A stretch of 22,492 bases of DNA from JAWLFI01 sp964627995 (GTDB lineage: Bacteria > Bacteroidota > Bacteroidia > Chitinophagales > Saprospiraceae): assembly GCA_964627995.1 (NCBI GenBank), contig CAZVLN010000037.1:1-22492 (forward strand). Direction: 5' to 3'. The first letter of the stretch is position 1. Every line of letters begins with the position of its first letter. The notes under the pieces were generated by a model that was not told the DNA's origin, did not search any database, and saw nothing but the letters and a program-made list of their open reading frames with translations. A program made the translations under genes and the position numbers. This document shows positions 7,420 to 17,600 of this stretch, in pieces.

Positions 7420-9099
7420 ATGTCAGAAGAGAAACCGTGGCTCAAGCAATACTCGGCCGGCGTACCAGCCAATATTGATGCCGACAAATATGAAAATCTC
7501 AACTCTTTTATTGATCATGCGCTTAAGACGTATAAAGATCGAAAGGCCTTTTCCTGTATGGGTAAGGAATTGACATATAAGCAGATTGATGCGATGTCCC
7601 GAGACTTTGGTGCGTATTTAAGTTCACGGGGCTTGAAGCCCGGTGATCGGATCGGGTTAATGATGCCCAACCTTTTACAATATCCTATTGCCTTGTTTGG
7701 TGCGATGCGTGCGGGATTGGTGGTCGTGAATACAAATCCGCTTTACACACCTCGGGAGATGAAACATCAGTTTACGGACTCGGGCGTAAAGGCTATTGTC
7801 ATAGCAGAAAATTTTGCCCACAATCTAGAGAAGATAATCGGCGAAACGCAGATTGATACTGTCATCGTGACCAGCTTGGGTGAAATGTTGGGCACGATTA
7901 AAGGTGCCATCGTAAATTTTGTAGTGCGATATATAAAAAAGCTCGTTCCTAAATTTAATTTGAACAACACGATTTCATTTAATGAAGCCCTTAAGGGGGG
8001 TGAGCGATTTACCCTACCTGATTTTGAGGACGGGCCCCATCGGGTGATTTTACATCAATATACAGGGGGAACAACCGGAGTAGCCAAGGGCGCCATGCTC
8101 ACCAATAGAAATATCGTGTCAAATATGCTCATGATAAAGGCGATTCTCACCACCCGCTTGACAGATGAATCAGAGCGAGTGCTTTGTCCCCTACCACTGT
8201 ATCATATTTTCGCCTTTACTACCAATTGCTTAGCGATGATGAGTGTAGGTGCACTCAGCGTTCTCGTTACAAATCCACGAGACCTCGACTCTATCGTAAA
8301 AGAATTCAAAAATTACCCGATCAGCTTAATGACAGGTGTTAATACGCTTTTTAATGCCCTCCTCCATCACGATGCCTTTAGAAAATTAGACTTTAAAAAG
8401 TTGAAAATTTGTGTGGGTGGCGGCATGGCTGTTCAACAGTCTGTAGCTGAAGAGTGGCAAGAAGTCACTGGTTGTCCGATTACTGAGGGATATGGATTGA
8501 CCGAGACCTCTCCGGTGGCTTCTGTAAACCCGATAGATGGGCGACAACGATTGGGGTCGATTGGTATGCCCGCGCCTTCTACGGACATGCGTGTAGTGGA
8601 TGAAGAAGGTAACGTGTTAGGGGCCAACCAAGCAGGCGAAATACAAATAAAAGGGCCCCAAGTCATGAAAGGCTATTATAATCGACCTAAAGAAACGGAT
8701 GCTGTCATAAATAGCGAAGGCTGGTTCAGTTCGGGAGATATTGGAGAACGCATGGACGATGGTTTTTTCCGAATTGTAGATCGGAAAAAAGATATGATCA
8801 ATGTGTCTGGATTTAATGTCTATCCCAACGAAATTGAAGATGTTTTAGCCATGCACCCCAAGGTGTTAGAGGCAGCTGCGATAGGTATCCCCGATCCCAA
8901 ATCTAATGAAGTGGTCAAGGTATTTATCGTAAAAAAAGACAAAAGCCTCAAGAAAAAGGAGTTGATAGCTTACTGTAGGGAGAATTTAACCGGTTACAAA
9001 GTTCCCAAAGCCATTGAATGGGTAGATGAATTACCTAAAAGTAATGTTGGTAAAATTCTTCGGCGAGAATTGCGTGATGCTGAAGAAGCTAAATCTTAA
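7420..9099 (+). CDS. fadD: Long-chain-fatty-acid--CoA ligase
   Basis: Activates long-chain fatty acids to acyl-CoA with ATP, via an acyl-adenylate, feeding beta-oxidation or lipid synthesis at the inner face of the membrane. From ATG 7420 it is 559 aa, close to E. coli FadD (561), and the N-terminus MSEEKPWLKQYSAGVPANI lines up with FadD starts. A GTG at 7348 would add 24 residues without family support. The ATP-binding loop YTGGTTGVAKGAMLTNRN is at about residues 208-225. GYGLTETSPV is at about 357-366, GEIQIKGPQVMKGYYNRP follows, and GWFSSGDIG with FRIVDRKKDMINVSGFNVYPNEIED gives the hinge and linker motif. The catalytic lysine lies in SNVGKILRRELRD near the C-terminus. It is a single rightward gene convergent with the giant gene downstream; a weak AT stem just past the stop is not convincing as a terminator. 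Confidence 0.93.
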   Translation: MSEEKPWLKQYSAGVPANIDADKYENLNSFIDHALKTYKDRKAFSCMGKELTYKQIDAMSRDFGAYLSSRGLKPGDRIGLMMPNLLQYPIALFGAMRAGLVVVNTNPLYTPREMKHQFTDSGVKAIVIAENFAHNLEKIIGETQIDTVIVTSLGEMLGTIKGAIVNFVVRYIKKLVPKFNLNNTISFNEALKGGERFTLPDFEDGPHRVILHQYTGGTTGVAKGAMLTNRNIVSNMLMIKAILTTRLTDESERVLCPLPLYHIFAFTTNCLAMMSVGALSVLVTNPRDLDSIVKEFKNYPISLMTGVNTLFNALLHHDAFRKLDFKKLKICVGGGMAVQQSVAEEWQEVTGCPITEGYGLTETSPVASVNPIDGRQRLGSIGMPAPSTDMRVVDEEGNVLGANQAGEIQIKGPQVMKGYYNRPKETDAVINSEGWFSSGDIGERMDDGFFRIVDRKKDMINVSGFNVYPNEIEDVLAMHPKVLEAAAIGIPDPKSNEVVKVFIVKKDKSLKKKELIAYCRENLTGYKVPKAIEWVDELPKSNVGKILRRELRDAEEAKS

Positions 9100-9347
9100 A
9101 AGTTCTTTTGGGTTCTTTTAATTTTGTCGAGTATTTCGGTTATAAAGCAAGAGGAAAAAGGATTGGGCTAAACATTCTTAGCATTTTCTATTCCATCAGC
9201 GAGCTTAGGGGTACCTCGTTAGGCTTATCTTCTCGTTCTACCCTCTCCCAGATTCTGGAAAAATTCCGTCTCAGCTCCCAAAATTAATACTGCATGAAAT
9301 CATCTTGTGAACATTGTAGTTGAAATTGCTTTGTGTTAGGGATAGTA

Positions 9348-9440
9348 GGTGCGCCACCCGGCTTTAATGCCGGGTGAGCGGCCCGTTAAGGGCCAAGCCC
9401 TGCGCAGCACCGCATAGCCCGACCGCCGGCAACCGGCGGT
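9348..9440. repeat. GC-rich structured intergenic element B (possible three-way junction RNA or repeat)
   Basis: The gap after fadD shows no gene from 9100 to about 9340, then this compact GC-rich element. GGTGCGC at 9348-9354 can pair with GC-A-GCACC at 9404-9411. That helix encloses two hairpins: CACCCGGC/GCCGGGTG (9355-9362 with 9369-9376) and GGCCC/GGGCC (9380-9384 with 9390-9394). A third hairpin, ACCGCCGG/CCGGCGGT, follows (9422-9429 with 9433-9440). It sits between the fadD stop and the terminator of the leftward gene. No open frame of interest crosses it. The fold is derived by eye; strand and function are unknown. Confidence 0.6.
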
Positions 9441-9444
9441 AACA

Positions 9445-9480
9445 CCAAAAAAAAGGGGAACCCATAAATGGATTCCCCTT
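9445..9480 (-). terminator. Rho-independent terminator of the 1648-aa protein gene
   Basis: AAGGGGAA (9453-9460) pairs with TTCCCCTT (9473-9480), with partial inner pairing around an ATAAA loop. On the minus strand an eight-T run follows (9452-9445). It is placed 28 bp after the stop codon at 9509. Confidence 0.85.
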
Positions 9481-9508
9481 CTGCAAAGCCTAACTGCAAC
9501 AACTAAAA

Positions 9509-12500
9509 TCAATCAATAAGTATCATTTTCTTACTATCGGTAAAAGGTCCAGCGGAAACACTGTAAAAGTAAACTCCTGATGAACCAAAATTGGACGTGG
9601 AGATTTCGAATTGATTCCAGCCTCGCCCGAATACGGCTCGCTCGCGGTAAACCTCTTGTCCATTGCTATTGGTAATGACAAGCGTTGCCGGCATTGTCAC
9701 AGGGACCTGAACATCGATAATGGTAAAGTCCTCCGCCGGATTTGGTCGGTTTTGCTTCAGATCAAACTTAGCCACTGATGAACTCAACACTTTGATCGAG
9801 TACTTCAAGCCATGCGCGCCTGTAGAGCTGTAGATTTCTGATGAAAATTTACGACCAGATGTCATGCTCAGCACCTGAGATAACTGAATGTCGCGCTTTG
9901 CTACCATCTCTAAAAAGAATAATGGCTGCTTTTCGTCAATTGCCTGACCCTCCGGTCGCGTCCAACTCATGCGAATATGATCTGACTCTATCCGATAATT
10001 ACCTTCTTGTATATCCAGTTGGTCAGAGCGAATGCCCTGAATCTGGATGGTTGCCGGATTGAAATCCCACTGAAGTTGAAAGCCGTTAAGGTTTTCAACA
10101 TCTTCTAGATAAACAGGTACAGCAGATAGCGCACCTTCCTCGAGGGAAGCCTGATTGCTGTAAAAGTCTTTGTAGGAGTTAAAACGAGACTCAGCTTCCG
10201 TTCCCGTAAAGTTTGCTGACATATCGATGTCCCCAATCTTAATAGGTTCGAAGCCAATATGCATTTCTCCCGTAAGTTGACTAATTTCATAGCTTTCAGG
10301 GAAAGCTTGATCCAGTGGATTTGAAGACCCAAAATTGTAGGCGGCATCTGCAAAGCGCCAGCTTGAATTTTGAGTGAAATGTGGATCTACGCCTAAAATT
10401 AATCGACGTAACTGAACGATATCACTGCCTGTGATACGCTCATTATGATCTACATCAGCTGCGATAAACTTATAAGGATTATCAAAGTCAATCAAACCTA
10501 GAATATATTGCTGCATCAATAGTATGTCAAATGTGTTGACACCATTCAGGTCATCCCCATCACGTACGGGGGTAATAGAATATGTGCTGCCTGCAACTAA
10601 AGCAGGAAATTCAAAGTAGCCATCTTCATCCGTGAGTTTCATATAATCTGCATCCCCACTTATGTTGATTTCCGTATTAGATAAACCCTGCTGGGTTTCA
10701 CTATTCATAATACTACCTGAGACAGGAAATATAGAGTTCGGATCAATGTCACAAACATCCTGATTATCTTGAACTACAACAGAAGTCGTACAAAAGTCCT
10801 GCCGACCATTTTCATCGGTGACGTAAATAGTCACATCTCTTATTGGATAATCATCGCAATTCAAAACGAGTGTTTGCTCACTGGTATCTTGCGTAAAAGA
10901 AACCGTCACATCATAACCACAATCGTGATAAGAACCTCCTCCAATTAATTCGGCATTGATTTCGCTCATTCCGAAGGTATCCTGGCCCATGTACATTGGC
11001 GTTAATTGGACTTCAATATTTGGATTGCAAATTGGCGTAGGCAGTTTACAAGATTCTACTTCAAACTGTTGGATACATGAAGTCCGGTTGTTACATCCGT
11101 CTTCTACTGTCCACGTAATTTGGTGCACGCCTAATGGGTAATCACCAGAAGCATCTGGAGATTGGCCGAATCGATCGATACTGCCGTCGCTGTCGAGGTC
11201 AACACGGTAGCTCCACTGCAAATCAGACTGCGGTGTGCAATCGTCTGTCGCTTCTTGAGTTAATATTACATTGCCGCCTGTGCATTCGCCATTGGTTGTA
11301 CAGATGCGCTGGTCATCGCATGCCAATACAAATTCAGGACCTTCATTATTGACTACCTTAATGAGCTGATAGTGATCAAAAACCATTGGATCTCCATTGG
11401 GTTTTGGGCTGCACCAGTCCATCACCTTCCATTTTCTCATAATTTTATAACAAGTTGGATCATTGGGATCCAAGGTGTAAAAACGCGTGTCTTCAGGTTC
11501 GCTGATAACCACGTCGCTACAGGCCTCTGCATTGATTCTTGGGAAAGCGTGCGGCGTATCTAAACTATCCGGGTGTGTTTCTACACCACTACAAGCATTA
11601 ATCAACATGGTGTCTTTAGGCCATGTGATATTTGCCTCACTAAATTCTGAGATATTTTGCACATATATTAGCTGCGTGTCTCTTGCCTCAACCGTTCCAT
11701 TTGAAACCGCTGAGAAAACACGTGTAATCATGAACGCATTACAGCCCAAATCTTCGATTTCGCTAGTCTCCGATACGGTGACGTCACAATTATCGAATAC
11801 AACACCATCTAATCCATAGACACTGGGCCCAACAGGATCTTCACCGGGATCCTCAAGTACGATATTCTCTACTAGGGGCTCCAGCGATCGATTGTTTAAG
11901 GCGTTAATATTATTTGTGACTACTACAGATCCAAATATGGATAAATCGTTGGGCGTCACAGGAAACTCACAACTGACTGTAATATCATCAGGAGCTACGA
12001 TTTCTGCCATTGATTTATCTTGCACATCAAGGGTGGTCATACAAATATTGACATTTCCTGCTTCATCAGTAGCTTGAAGAATAATCATGACATCTTCTGC
12101 CACATCACAGCAAGTAACTTCAACGTATGGGCCAAAAGAAGTCCCATAACCACAAGCAGAATCCATTCTTGCGACCAGCAATTCTACGGGTCCACAATCA
12201 TCAAAGGATCCATCATCAAATGATGCAGCATAGACTCTTGTCGGGCCTGCATTGTTAAGACCGACATTGGCCGACCGGCAAACCGGTGTGGGAACGTTTT
12301 CGTCAACAACAGTAATCATCAAGGTATCATTTGTGCTATTCCAGCAGCCATCATATACTTGATAAACCACTTCGATTGATCCTCTTGGCAAATTTACTGC
12401 AGCGCCGCCTGGCTTAAGGGTATCAATCGTGGTAAATCCATATGTTACTTTAACCTGACTTATACCACTGCAATTATCCTCGAGATTGCTGGGATAAGGC

Positions 12501-14455
12501 AAGTTTACGGAAACTTCACAGGTCCCCGAAGAATTGGTAGAAAGCGTATCAATAGTAGGTAATGTATAGGTGGGTCCTTCTCTATCTAAAATCTCTATCA
12601 ATTGCGAGTGAGTAGCAATAGTATCTGGGCTATTGCAAACCCAGGCTATTACAAACCAATTCCGTCTAAATACAACTTTACAAGGCGGACTTCTTACTAA
12701 AGGAATATCTTGGTAAGAAATATCAATAGGGATATTCGGATCATTCAAATCAATAGTTCCATTATAAGCGGGCCTTCCAGAAAAGTCAGGTGTTGGAAAT
12801 AAACCATTAGCTTCTGTAGGGAAGTTTGTTGAACAGCTCACGAAATCTCCTCCACCCGGATAAGTGCTTAGGGAGTCGGGAAAATCAAAGTCCGAAGCCA
12901 CTGGAGGGTTGAAGAAAATTGTTCGCTGACAAGTTTCACTTTGATTGTTTGAAGCATCTCGCGCTACAGCGGTTTGAACCGCAGCAAATAAATAGGGAGT
13001 AGAGCAGGATACCGTGTCCGTGTATGTTGTAAATAGGATTTCTACACTAGGATCGGAGTCACAATTATCTTCAGCTAAAATAGGGGGGATGGTGTCACCA
13101 AAAGATAAGGTCACATCCTGGCAATTAATCATGGCAGGTTCCAAATCATCGTTTACCGTAATCGTAGACCAGCATGTATTTCCGCCTCCTACTGGCGTCA
13201 CCATGGCCTCAACGGTCTTCCCTAAATCACCATTATTTACAATAGGCTCATCACGCATTTCGATAGTCACCTCAAAAAAGTGATTGGGGCACGAGTAACT
13301 TTCTGGAAGTAAAGCATCGGGATGGATTTCAGCTGTACAATCTGCTCCCAAAGTCACATTAACATCTGATATGCACGTTTGAGAACCAAATTGGTCTGGA
13401 GGAAAAATAACGTTGACCGCGACAGCTGCAGAAGATGAATTTCCACAATTGTCCGTTACAGTAACTGTATATATCGTTGTATCCTGCGGATATACTTCAG
13501 GCGTTGCGGTTTGAGCGCCTTCAATATTTGTAGTTGGTGTCCAAGAATACATATAATCCGATGGGTCAATACTTGAGTTTCGAATAACCATGGGACAACT
13601 CATTTGCTGATTAATGGTATCATAAGCACAAAATGTGCCCGTAGTAGGATCAATGAGTCCCAGAACAGAGTCATCATTGCCATCGAGAAAAAGACCATAC
13701 AGCAAGCCACTTGATTGGTCAAAATCAGCGCCTTGACAAGGCTGGGAATTAAATCCAAACTGTCCAATCAAGGTTGCATCACCCGTCGAGGCATCTACTG
13801 CGTATAAATGGTCAGAAGTGGAAAAACCGACGTATAGTGTTCCGTTTCCATCACTAGTTAACCAACGAGCGCCTGCGGGCAAACTGTCCACAAGCATAGT
13901 ATCTCCTGTATTCTCATTCAATGAATAAAGAAGACTTGTATTCTGGTTGTTTCGATTTGAAAGCGCATAAATGTTGTCTGTAGATTGATCGTAAGTCAAG
14001 CCTACCCAAAATTGTCCAGATCGAGCTTCGGGAAAAGATAAAGTATCGAAACTGAGTGGAAAAACTTCAGGATCCGTCCGAACCAGAACATTGGGCCGAA
14101 TCAGTAAATAGACGGAGTCATCCTTAAATGAAGCTCCGCCTATAACAGCATCATATCCAGAAATATCGTCAGAAAAAATAGGTCCAGTATCTGTATTATA
14201 CTGAATCCATTCCTGAGCGATGCGGTTCATGTCTCGATTGACAAAAAATGCATCAGGAAATGAAGAAAAAGAATTCGGTTGGATTTCAACAGTTAAAGTC
14301 GCGGTATCACCTTCACATAATTCTACAATTGGAAATTGTTGAATGGAAGGTCCCGTACCAGGGATACAATCACATTGCGTTTGTTGCGCCTGGATGCTAA
14401 TAATGGGGTAAAGTAAGCCCCAAACTAGCCACATAAGTAGCAGTCTAAATTTCAT
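9509..14455 (-). CDS. Giant T9SS-secreted HYR/Ig-like protein with dockerin-like and cohesin-like domains
   Basis: A 1648-aa exported surface or matrix protein of unknown precise role. Residues 1-23 are a signal peptide ending SIQA. Residues of about 100-290 have propeller-like repeats (GLTYDQSTDNIYAL, SDGNGTLYVGF, LYAVDASTGDATLIG, DQSSGLLYGLF). An Ig/PKD-like module follows (about 298-345, YSWTPTT...TVTVTDNCGNSS). From about 350 to 1240 come Cys-containing HYR-like and related modules (for example TVSCEF, DNCSG, DGCNNRTSC). Then come a carboxypeptidase-regulatory-like domain (about 1244-1300), a dockerin-like pair (about 1304-1356: GVNTFDILLMQQYILGL and ADVDHNERITGSDIVQLRR), a cohesin-like sandwich (about 1444-1552) and a type A T9SS sorting domain (about 1561-1648, NRPNPAEDFT to KKMILID). 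It is a paralogue of the 2532-aa protein directly upstream, but has its own promoter and terminator. An adhesin or matrix scaffold role is inferred; no catalytic domain is visible. Confidence 0.85.
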   Translation of the reverse strand: MKFRLLLMWLVWGLLYPIISIQAQQTQCDCIPGTGPSIQQFPIVELCEGDTATLTVEIQPNSFSSFPDAFFVNRDMNRIAQEWIQYNTDTGPIFSDDISGYDAVIGGASFKDDSVYLLIRPNVLVRTDPEVFPLSFDTLSFPEARSGQFWVGLTYDQSTDNIYALSNRNNQNTSLLYSLNENTGDTMLVDSLPAGARWLTSDGNGTLYVGFSTSDHLYAVDASTGDATLIGQFGFNSQPCQGADFDQSSGLLYGLFLDGNDDSVLGLIDPTTGTFCAYDTINQQMSCPMVIRNSSIDPSDYMYSWTPTTNIEGAQTATPEVYPQDTTIYTVTVTDNCGNSSSAAVAVNVIFPPDQFGSQTCISDVNVTLGADCTAEIHPDALLPESYSCPNHFFEVTIEMRDEPIVNNGDLGKTVEAMVTPVGGGNTCWSTITVNDDLEPAMINCQDVTLSFGDTIPPILAEDNCDSDPSVEILFTTYTDTVSCSTPYLFAAVQTAVARDASNNQSETCQRTIFFNPPVASDFDFPDSLSTYPGGGDFVSCSTNFPTEANGLFPTPDFSGRPAYNGTIDLNDPNIPIDISYQDIPLVRSPPCKVVFRRNWFVIAWVCNSPDTIATHSQLIEILDREGPTYTLPTIDTLSTNSSGTCEVSVNLPYPSNLEDNCSGISQVKVTYGFTTIDTLKPGGAAVNLPRGSIEVVYQVYDGCWNSTNDTLMITVVDENVPTPVCRSANVGLNNAGPTRVYAASFDDGSFDDCGPVELLVARMDSACGYGTSFGPYVEVTCCDVAEDVMIILQATDEAGNVNICMTTLDVQDKSMAEIVAPDDITVSCEFPVTPNDLSIFGSVVVTNNINALNNRSLEPLVENIVLEDPGEDPVGPSVYGLDGVVFDNCDVTVSETSEIEDLGCNAFMITRVFSAVSNGTVEARDTQLIYVQNISEFSEANITWPKDTMLINACSGVETHPDSLDTPHAFPRINAEACSDVVISEPEDTRFYTLDPNDPTCYKIMRKWKVMDWCSPKPNGDPMVFDHYQLIKVVNNEGPEFVLACDDQRICTTNGECTGGNVILTQEATDDCTPQSDLQWSYRVDLDSDGSIDRFGQSPDASGDYPLGVHQITWTVEDGCNNRTSCIQQFEVESCKLPTPICNPNIEVQLTPMYMGQDTFGMSEINAELIGGGSYHDCGYDVTVSFTQDTSEQTLVLNCDDYPIRDVTIYVTDENGRQDFCTTSVVVQDNQDVCDIDPNSIFPVSGSIMNSETQQGLSNTEINISGDADYMKLTDEDGYFEFPALVAGSTYSITPVRDGDDLNGVNTFDILLMQQYILGLIDFDNPYKFIAADVDHNERITGSDIVQLRRLILGVDPHFTQNSSWRFADAAYNFGSSNPLDQAFPESYEISQLTGEMHIGFEPIKIGDIDMSANFTGTEAESRFNSYKDFYSNQASLEEGALSAVPVYLEDVENLNGFQLQWDFNPATIQIQGIRSDQLDIQEGNYRIESDHIRMSWTRPEGQAIDEKQPLFFLEMVAKRDIQLSQVLSMTSGRKFSSEIYSSTGAHGLKYSIKVLSSSVAKFDLKQNRPNPAEDFTIIDVQVPVTMPATLVITNSNGQEVYRERAVFGRGWNQFEISTSNFGSSGVYFYSVSAGPFTDSKKMILID

Positions 14456-14523
14456 AATCTAGTGTTTTAGTCGTCGTTAAAAATTGCATTTTACTGCAAC
14501 TGTTTTTGGGTATTGTGGTTGGG

Positions 14524-14566
14524 CTTAGGACAAATATATTACATATTTATATAATATGTAAAGGTT
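14524..14566 (-). promoter_or_regulatory. Promoter with embedded perfect palindrome upstream of the 1648-aa gene
   Basis: On the minus strand the -7 element TATATTTG (14538-14531) matches TAnnTTTG, with a TTTA about 20 nt upstream as the likely -33 element. Between them lies a perfect inverted repeat, TACATATT (14540-14547), 5-nt spacer TATAT, AATATGTA (14553-14560). The 26 nt at 14534-14559 recur with one mismatch at 22406-22431 upstream of the paralogous gene. The position inside the promoter suggests an operator; the bound factor is unknown. The leader is about 69 nt. Confidence 0.6.
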
Positions 14567-14610
14567 TAATATATAATTTTATAAAAATATATATAATTCT
14601 TTATACGTCA

Positions 14611-14649
14611 TGGAAAAAGAAAAGGGGCAGCCCTATTGGACTGCCCCTT
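14611..14649 (-). terminator. Rho-independent terminator of the 2532-aa protein gene
   Basis: AAGGGGCAG (14622-14630) pairs with CTGCCCCTT (14641-14649) in a 9-bp stem with a 10-nt loop, followed on the minus strand by TCTTTTT. It lies 22 bp after the stop codon and separates the two giant genes into independent transcripts. Confidence 0.83.
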
Positions 14650-14671
14650 ATAATCTCGAATTACTTCTTAA

Positions 14672-17600
14672 TTACGGTTTAGAAAGAATTAAAATCTTGC
14701 TTCCCACGAAATTATCAGCTTTGAGTGTATAGTGATATTGACCACTTGTTTTTAATGCATTTGCTTGAAGCTCAAATTCATTATATCCCGCTTTTCCTGA
14801 TATTCTCGCCGAGTAAACTAATCGTCCAGAATTATCATGGACTCGAAGTTCAACTTCTTCAGGGTTAGGCAATTCGAAAGGAATTACGGTTCTATCCATA
14901 AACGGATTTGGCCTATTTTGATGTAGAGCATAATTTGTTATCCCTGCACTCCATCGTAGACTCAGTGACCGAACTTGTACCTCTCCTTCTCGATATACTT
15001 GCGAAGCGATATGCTCTTGGGTAAATGCAAATGGTTTGATCTGTGATCCGTCTACAGACTTCAGACTAAAGAGAGGCTGGTCACTTGCCATATCGAGTCC
15101 GTAAGGATCGCTCCAGCTAACATTAAGGCCTCCGGAATTAGTTCGTGCGATTTCAAAATCATTCCATTTAATTTGGCCATCCACCAGCACCGCGTTTTGA
15201 ACGAACTCAGCAGGCATTTCGAATTGGAATCCATATACCTTTCCTGAGGTGGGCGCAAAGAATTCTATTTGATCATCTGCTCCGTATTTGGCTGTCCAAA
15301 ACTCATTCCCTGAACGTCCTCTTGCTTCAGGACTTATTGATCCATCAACGTCACCAACTTTAAGTCCTACAAAATCTGTACTCATTACTGAACCCGATAG
15401 CGATTCAATTTGGATCATCTCAGGATAATTTGATGCATGTGCCCACTCAGGACTTATGAATACATAATCTTCCGGAATAAATCGCCAATTATCGACAGGC
15501 ATTTCTGAGTCAATTCCTAAAATGACTCTTCTTAGGTGAATGATATCGCCTCCAGTTATCCGTTGATTCTTATCCACGTCTGCTGCGATTAAAGAATAAG
15601 GACCTTCTAGGTTGTTTAGTCCCAGAATATGTTGCTGGATCAATAATAAATCAAAGGTATTTACACCTGCTAGGGGATTTCCATCGTAATCGCACTCTAC
15701 TGAGTAAAACCCTCCATGCATCAACTCGGTGAATAGATATTCCCCGTGCTCATTGGTAGAGGTAGTTGCATTATTGGTTCCCGATAAATCAACCTGAACA
15801 TCTTCAAAAGGGTGAGCATTTACATCCACCACTTCTCCCGGGAGCGCCTCAATCATACAGTCAATTACGTTATCGGTTATAGCAATGATCGTCTCACAAC
15901 TATCTACTAATACCCCATCAATGAAAGCATAAACTGGCACCGAGTCAACAAACTCAGTTCCCCCTGGGCCAAAGTCTTCACAAGTCACAATAATAACTGT
16001 ATCATTGATATCGTTTGGATCCACTGAAAAGTTAATGTCGCCAGCCGGAATATTTCCGCATGAATTAACGATTCCGTCTGCCATTTCAGAAACAAAAAAT
16101 GGCACCATGAAGCTAACCGGATCAAAAGGTTTCTCAACCTTAAATACACACGAAAACTCTAAATCAGAGGTATCACTAACGACTAGATCAATGATTTGCT
16201 CGATCACGTTACCACATGAGTCTTCGGCAGTAATCGTAATTTCATAGATTCCCTCTTCATAGGTTCCACTTATGTCCCCTCCAGAATTGTCATCAGCAAA
16301 CGGAGAGTCATTAAACAGGGTATCGATTCCTACGCAATCTGATGCACTTGCCGGTGCAAAGATGATCTCCGCCATTGTTCCACAGGAGTCAATATAAATG
16401 ATTGTATCAAGGAAAGGAACTGCTATATCTGGACTTACAGTATCATTGATGACTACTAATTGTTCAAAAGTAAAGATGCCGTCACTAGTATTAGAGAGGT
16501 TGGCACAGCTATCAATCAACGTCCAGGTTCTATCGAACTCTTTACAACCAAAGTCGGAATCTCTTTGCAGACCATCCTCAAAACTCGTATTGATTACCTT
16601 ACAGACATCCAAGTTTGGATCGAGCATAGGTATAGAGCCAGGAATATCCTCCGGATCGGTCAATTCACAGTCCTGAGTGAATACAGTATCTACAAAAATA
16701 AAGTCGTCTTCAGTTAAATCTGGATTTGCTCCCTCGAAAATTACAGTTTGCACACATGTTGTAGAGTTACCTGAAGCATCTGTAGCTATAAAAGTTCTTT
16801 TTAGAGAGTCTATCGTACAAGCATTCGAACTAAAAAATTGGGTAGTCGTGACTATTCCAACAATAGAGCAATTATCAGATGCCTCGGGCGTACCATATTG
16901 CTCAGTCGAATCTATATCAAATTGACAAGGTACCATAGTATCTGGCGGACAAATCAGTGTGGGCGGCGTTACATCTTGGAATTCCACTGTAATGAAACAC
17001 GACACCGTGTTTCCATTTCCATCATCTGCGGTTATTTCAACCTCAATAGCACTTTCGGGTTCTATAATCAATGAATCTGCAATTGGACTTTGGGTGATAA
17101 TAATATTCTGCTGTTCTGTGCAATTATCTTGCACTGAATCAACCTCAGCAGTAACATCCGGTATTCTTGCCGAGCAATCTTCATCCAGGTCAATTAGTAT
17201 GCTATTCGCAGAGCATTGGAGCATTGGAGAAATCGTATCTTGGGTTGTAATAAGGAAGATACAAGTATCTGCCTCACCATTGCTAGGATTTGTAGCGATT
17301 AGACTAACCTCTATCTCATCTCCATCAAATGATGGATAATCACCAGGTGTTGGTGACTGTGCAATCTCAATATCTAAACTATCAGCACATCCTGGATCTA
17401 AAACAAAATCCCCACTAAAATCTGGTATACTAACCACACAATTCTCATTCAAAATTAAGGTAGTATCTTCGGGACAACTGATTCCAGGGGCTATGGAATC
17501 CAAAACTAAAAGTTCTGATTCACAAGTCAATGTATCTCCATTATCGACAAATACTGTAAAGGAGATAGTTACCGTGTCACCGGCAGAGAAAATTTCACCT

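Noticed and set aside
9097..9130. Possible fadD terminator: TAAAAG paired with CTTTTA, then ATTTTG
   Set aside because: The stem is only six A/U-rich pairs, starts within the stop codon and has a large loop; too weak to call.
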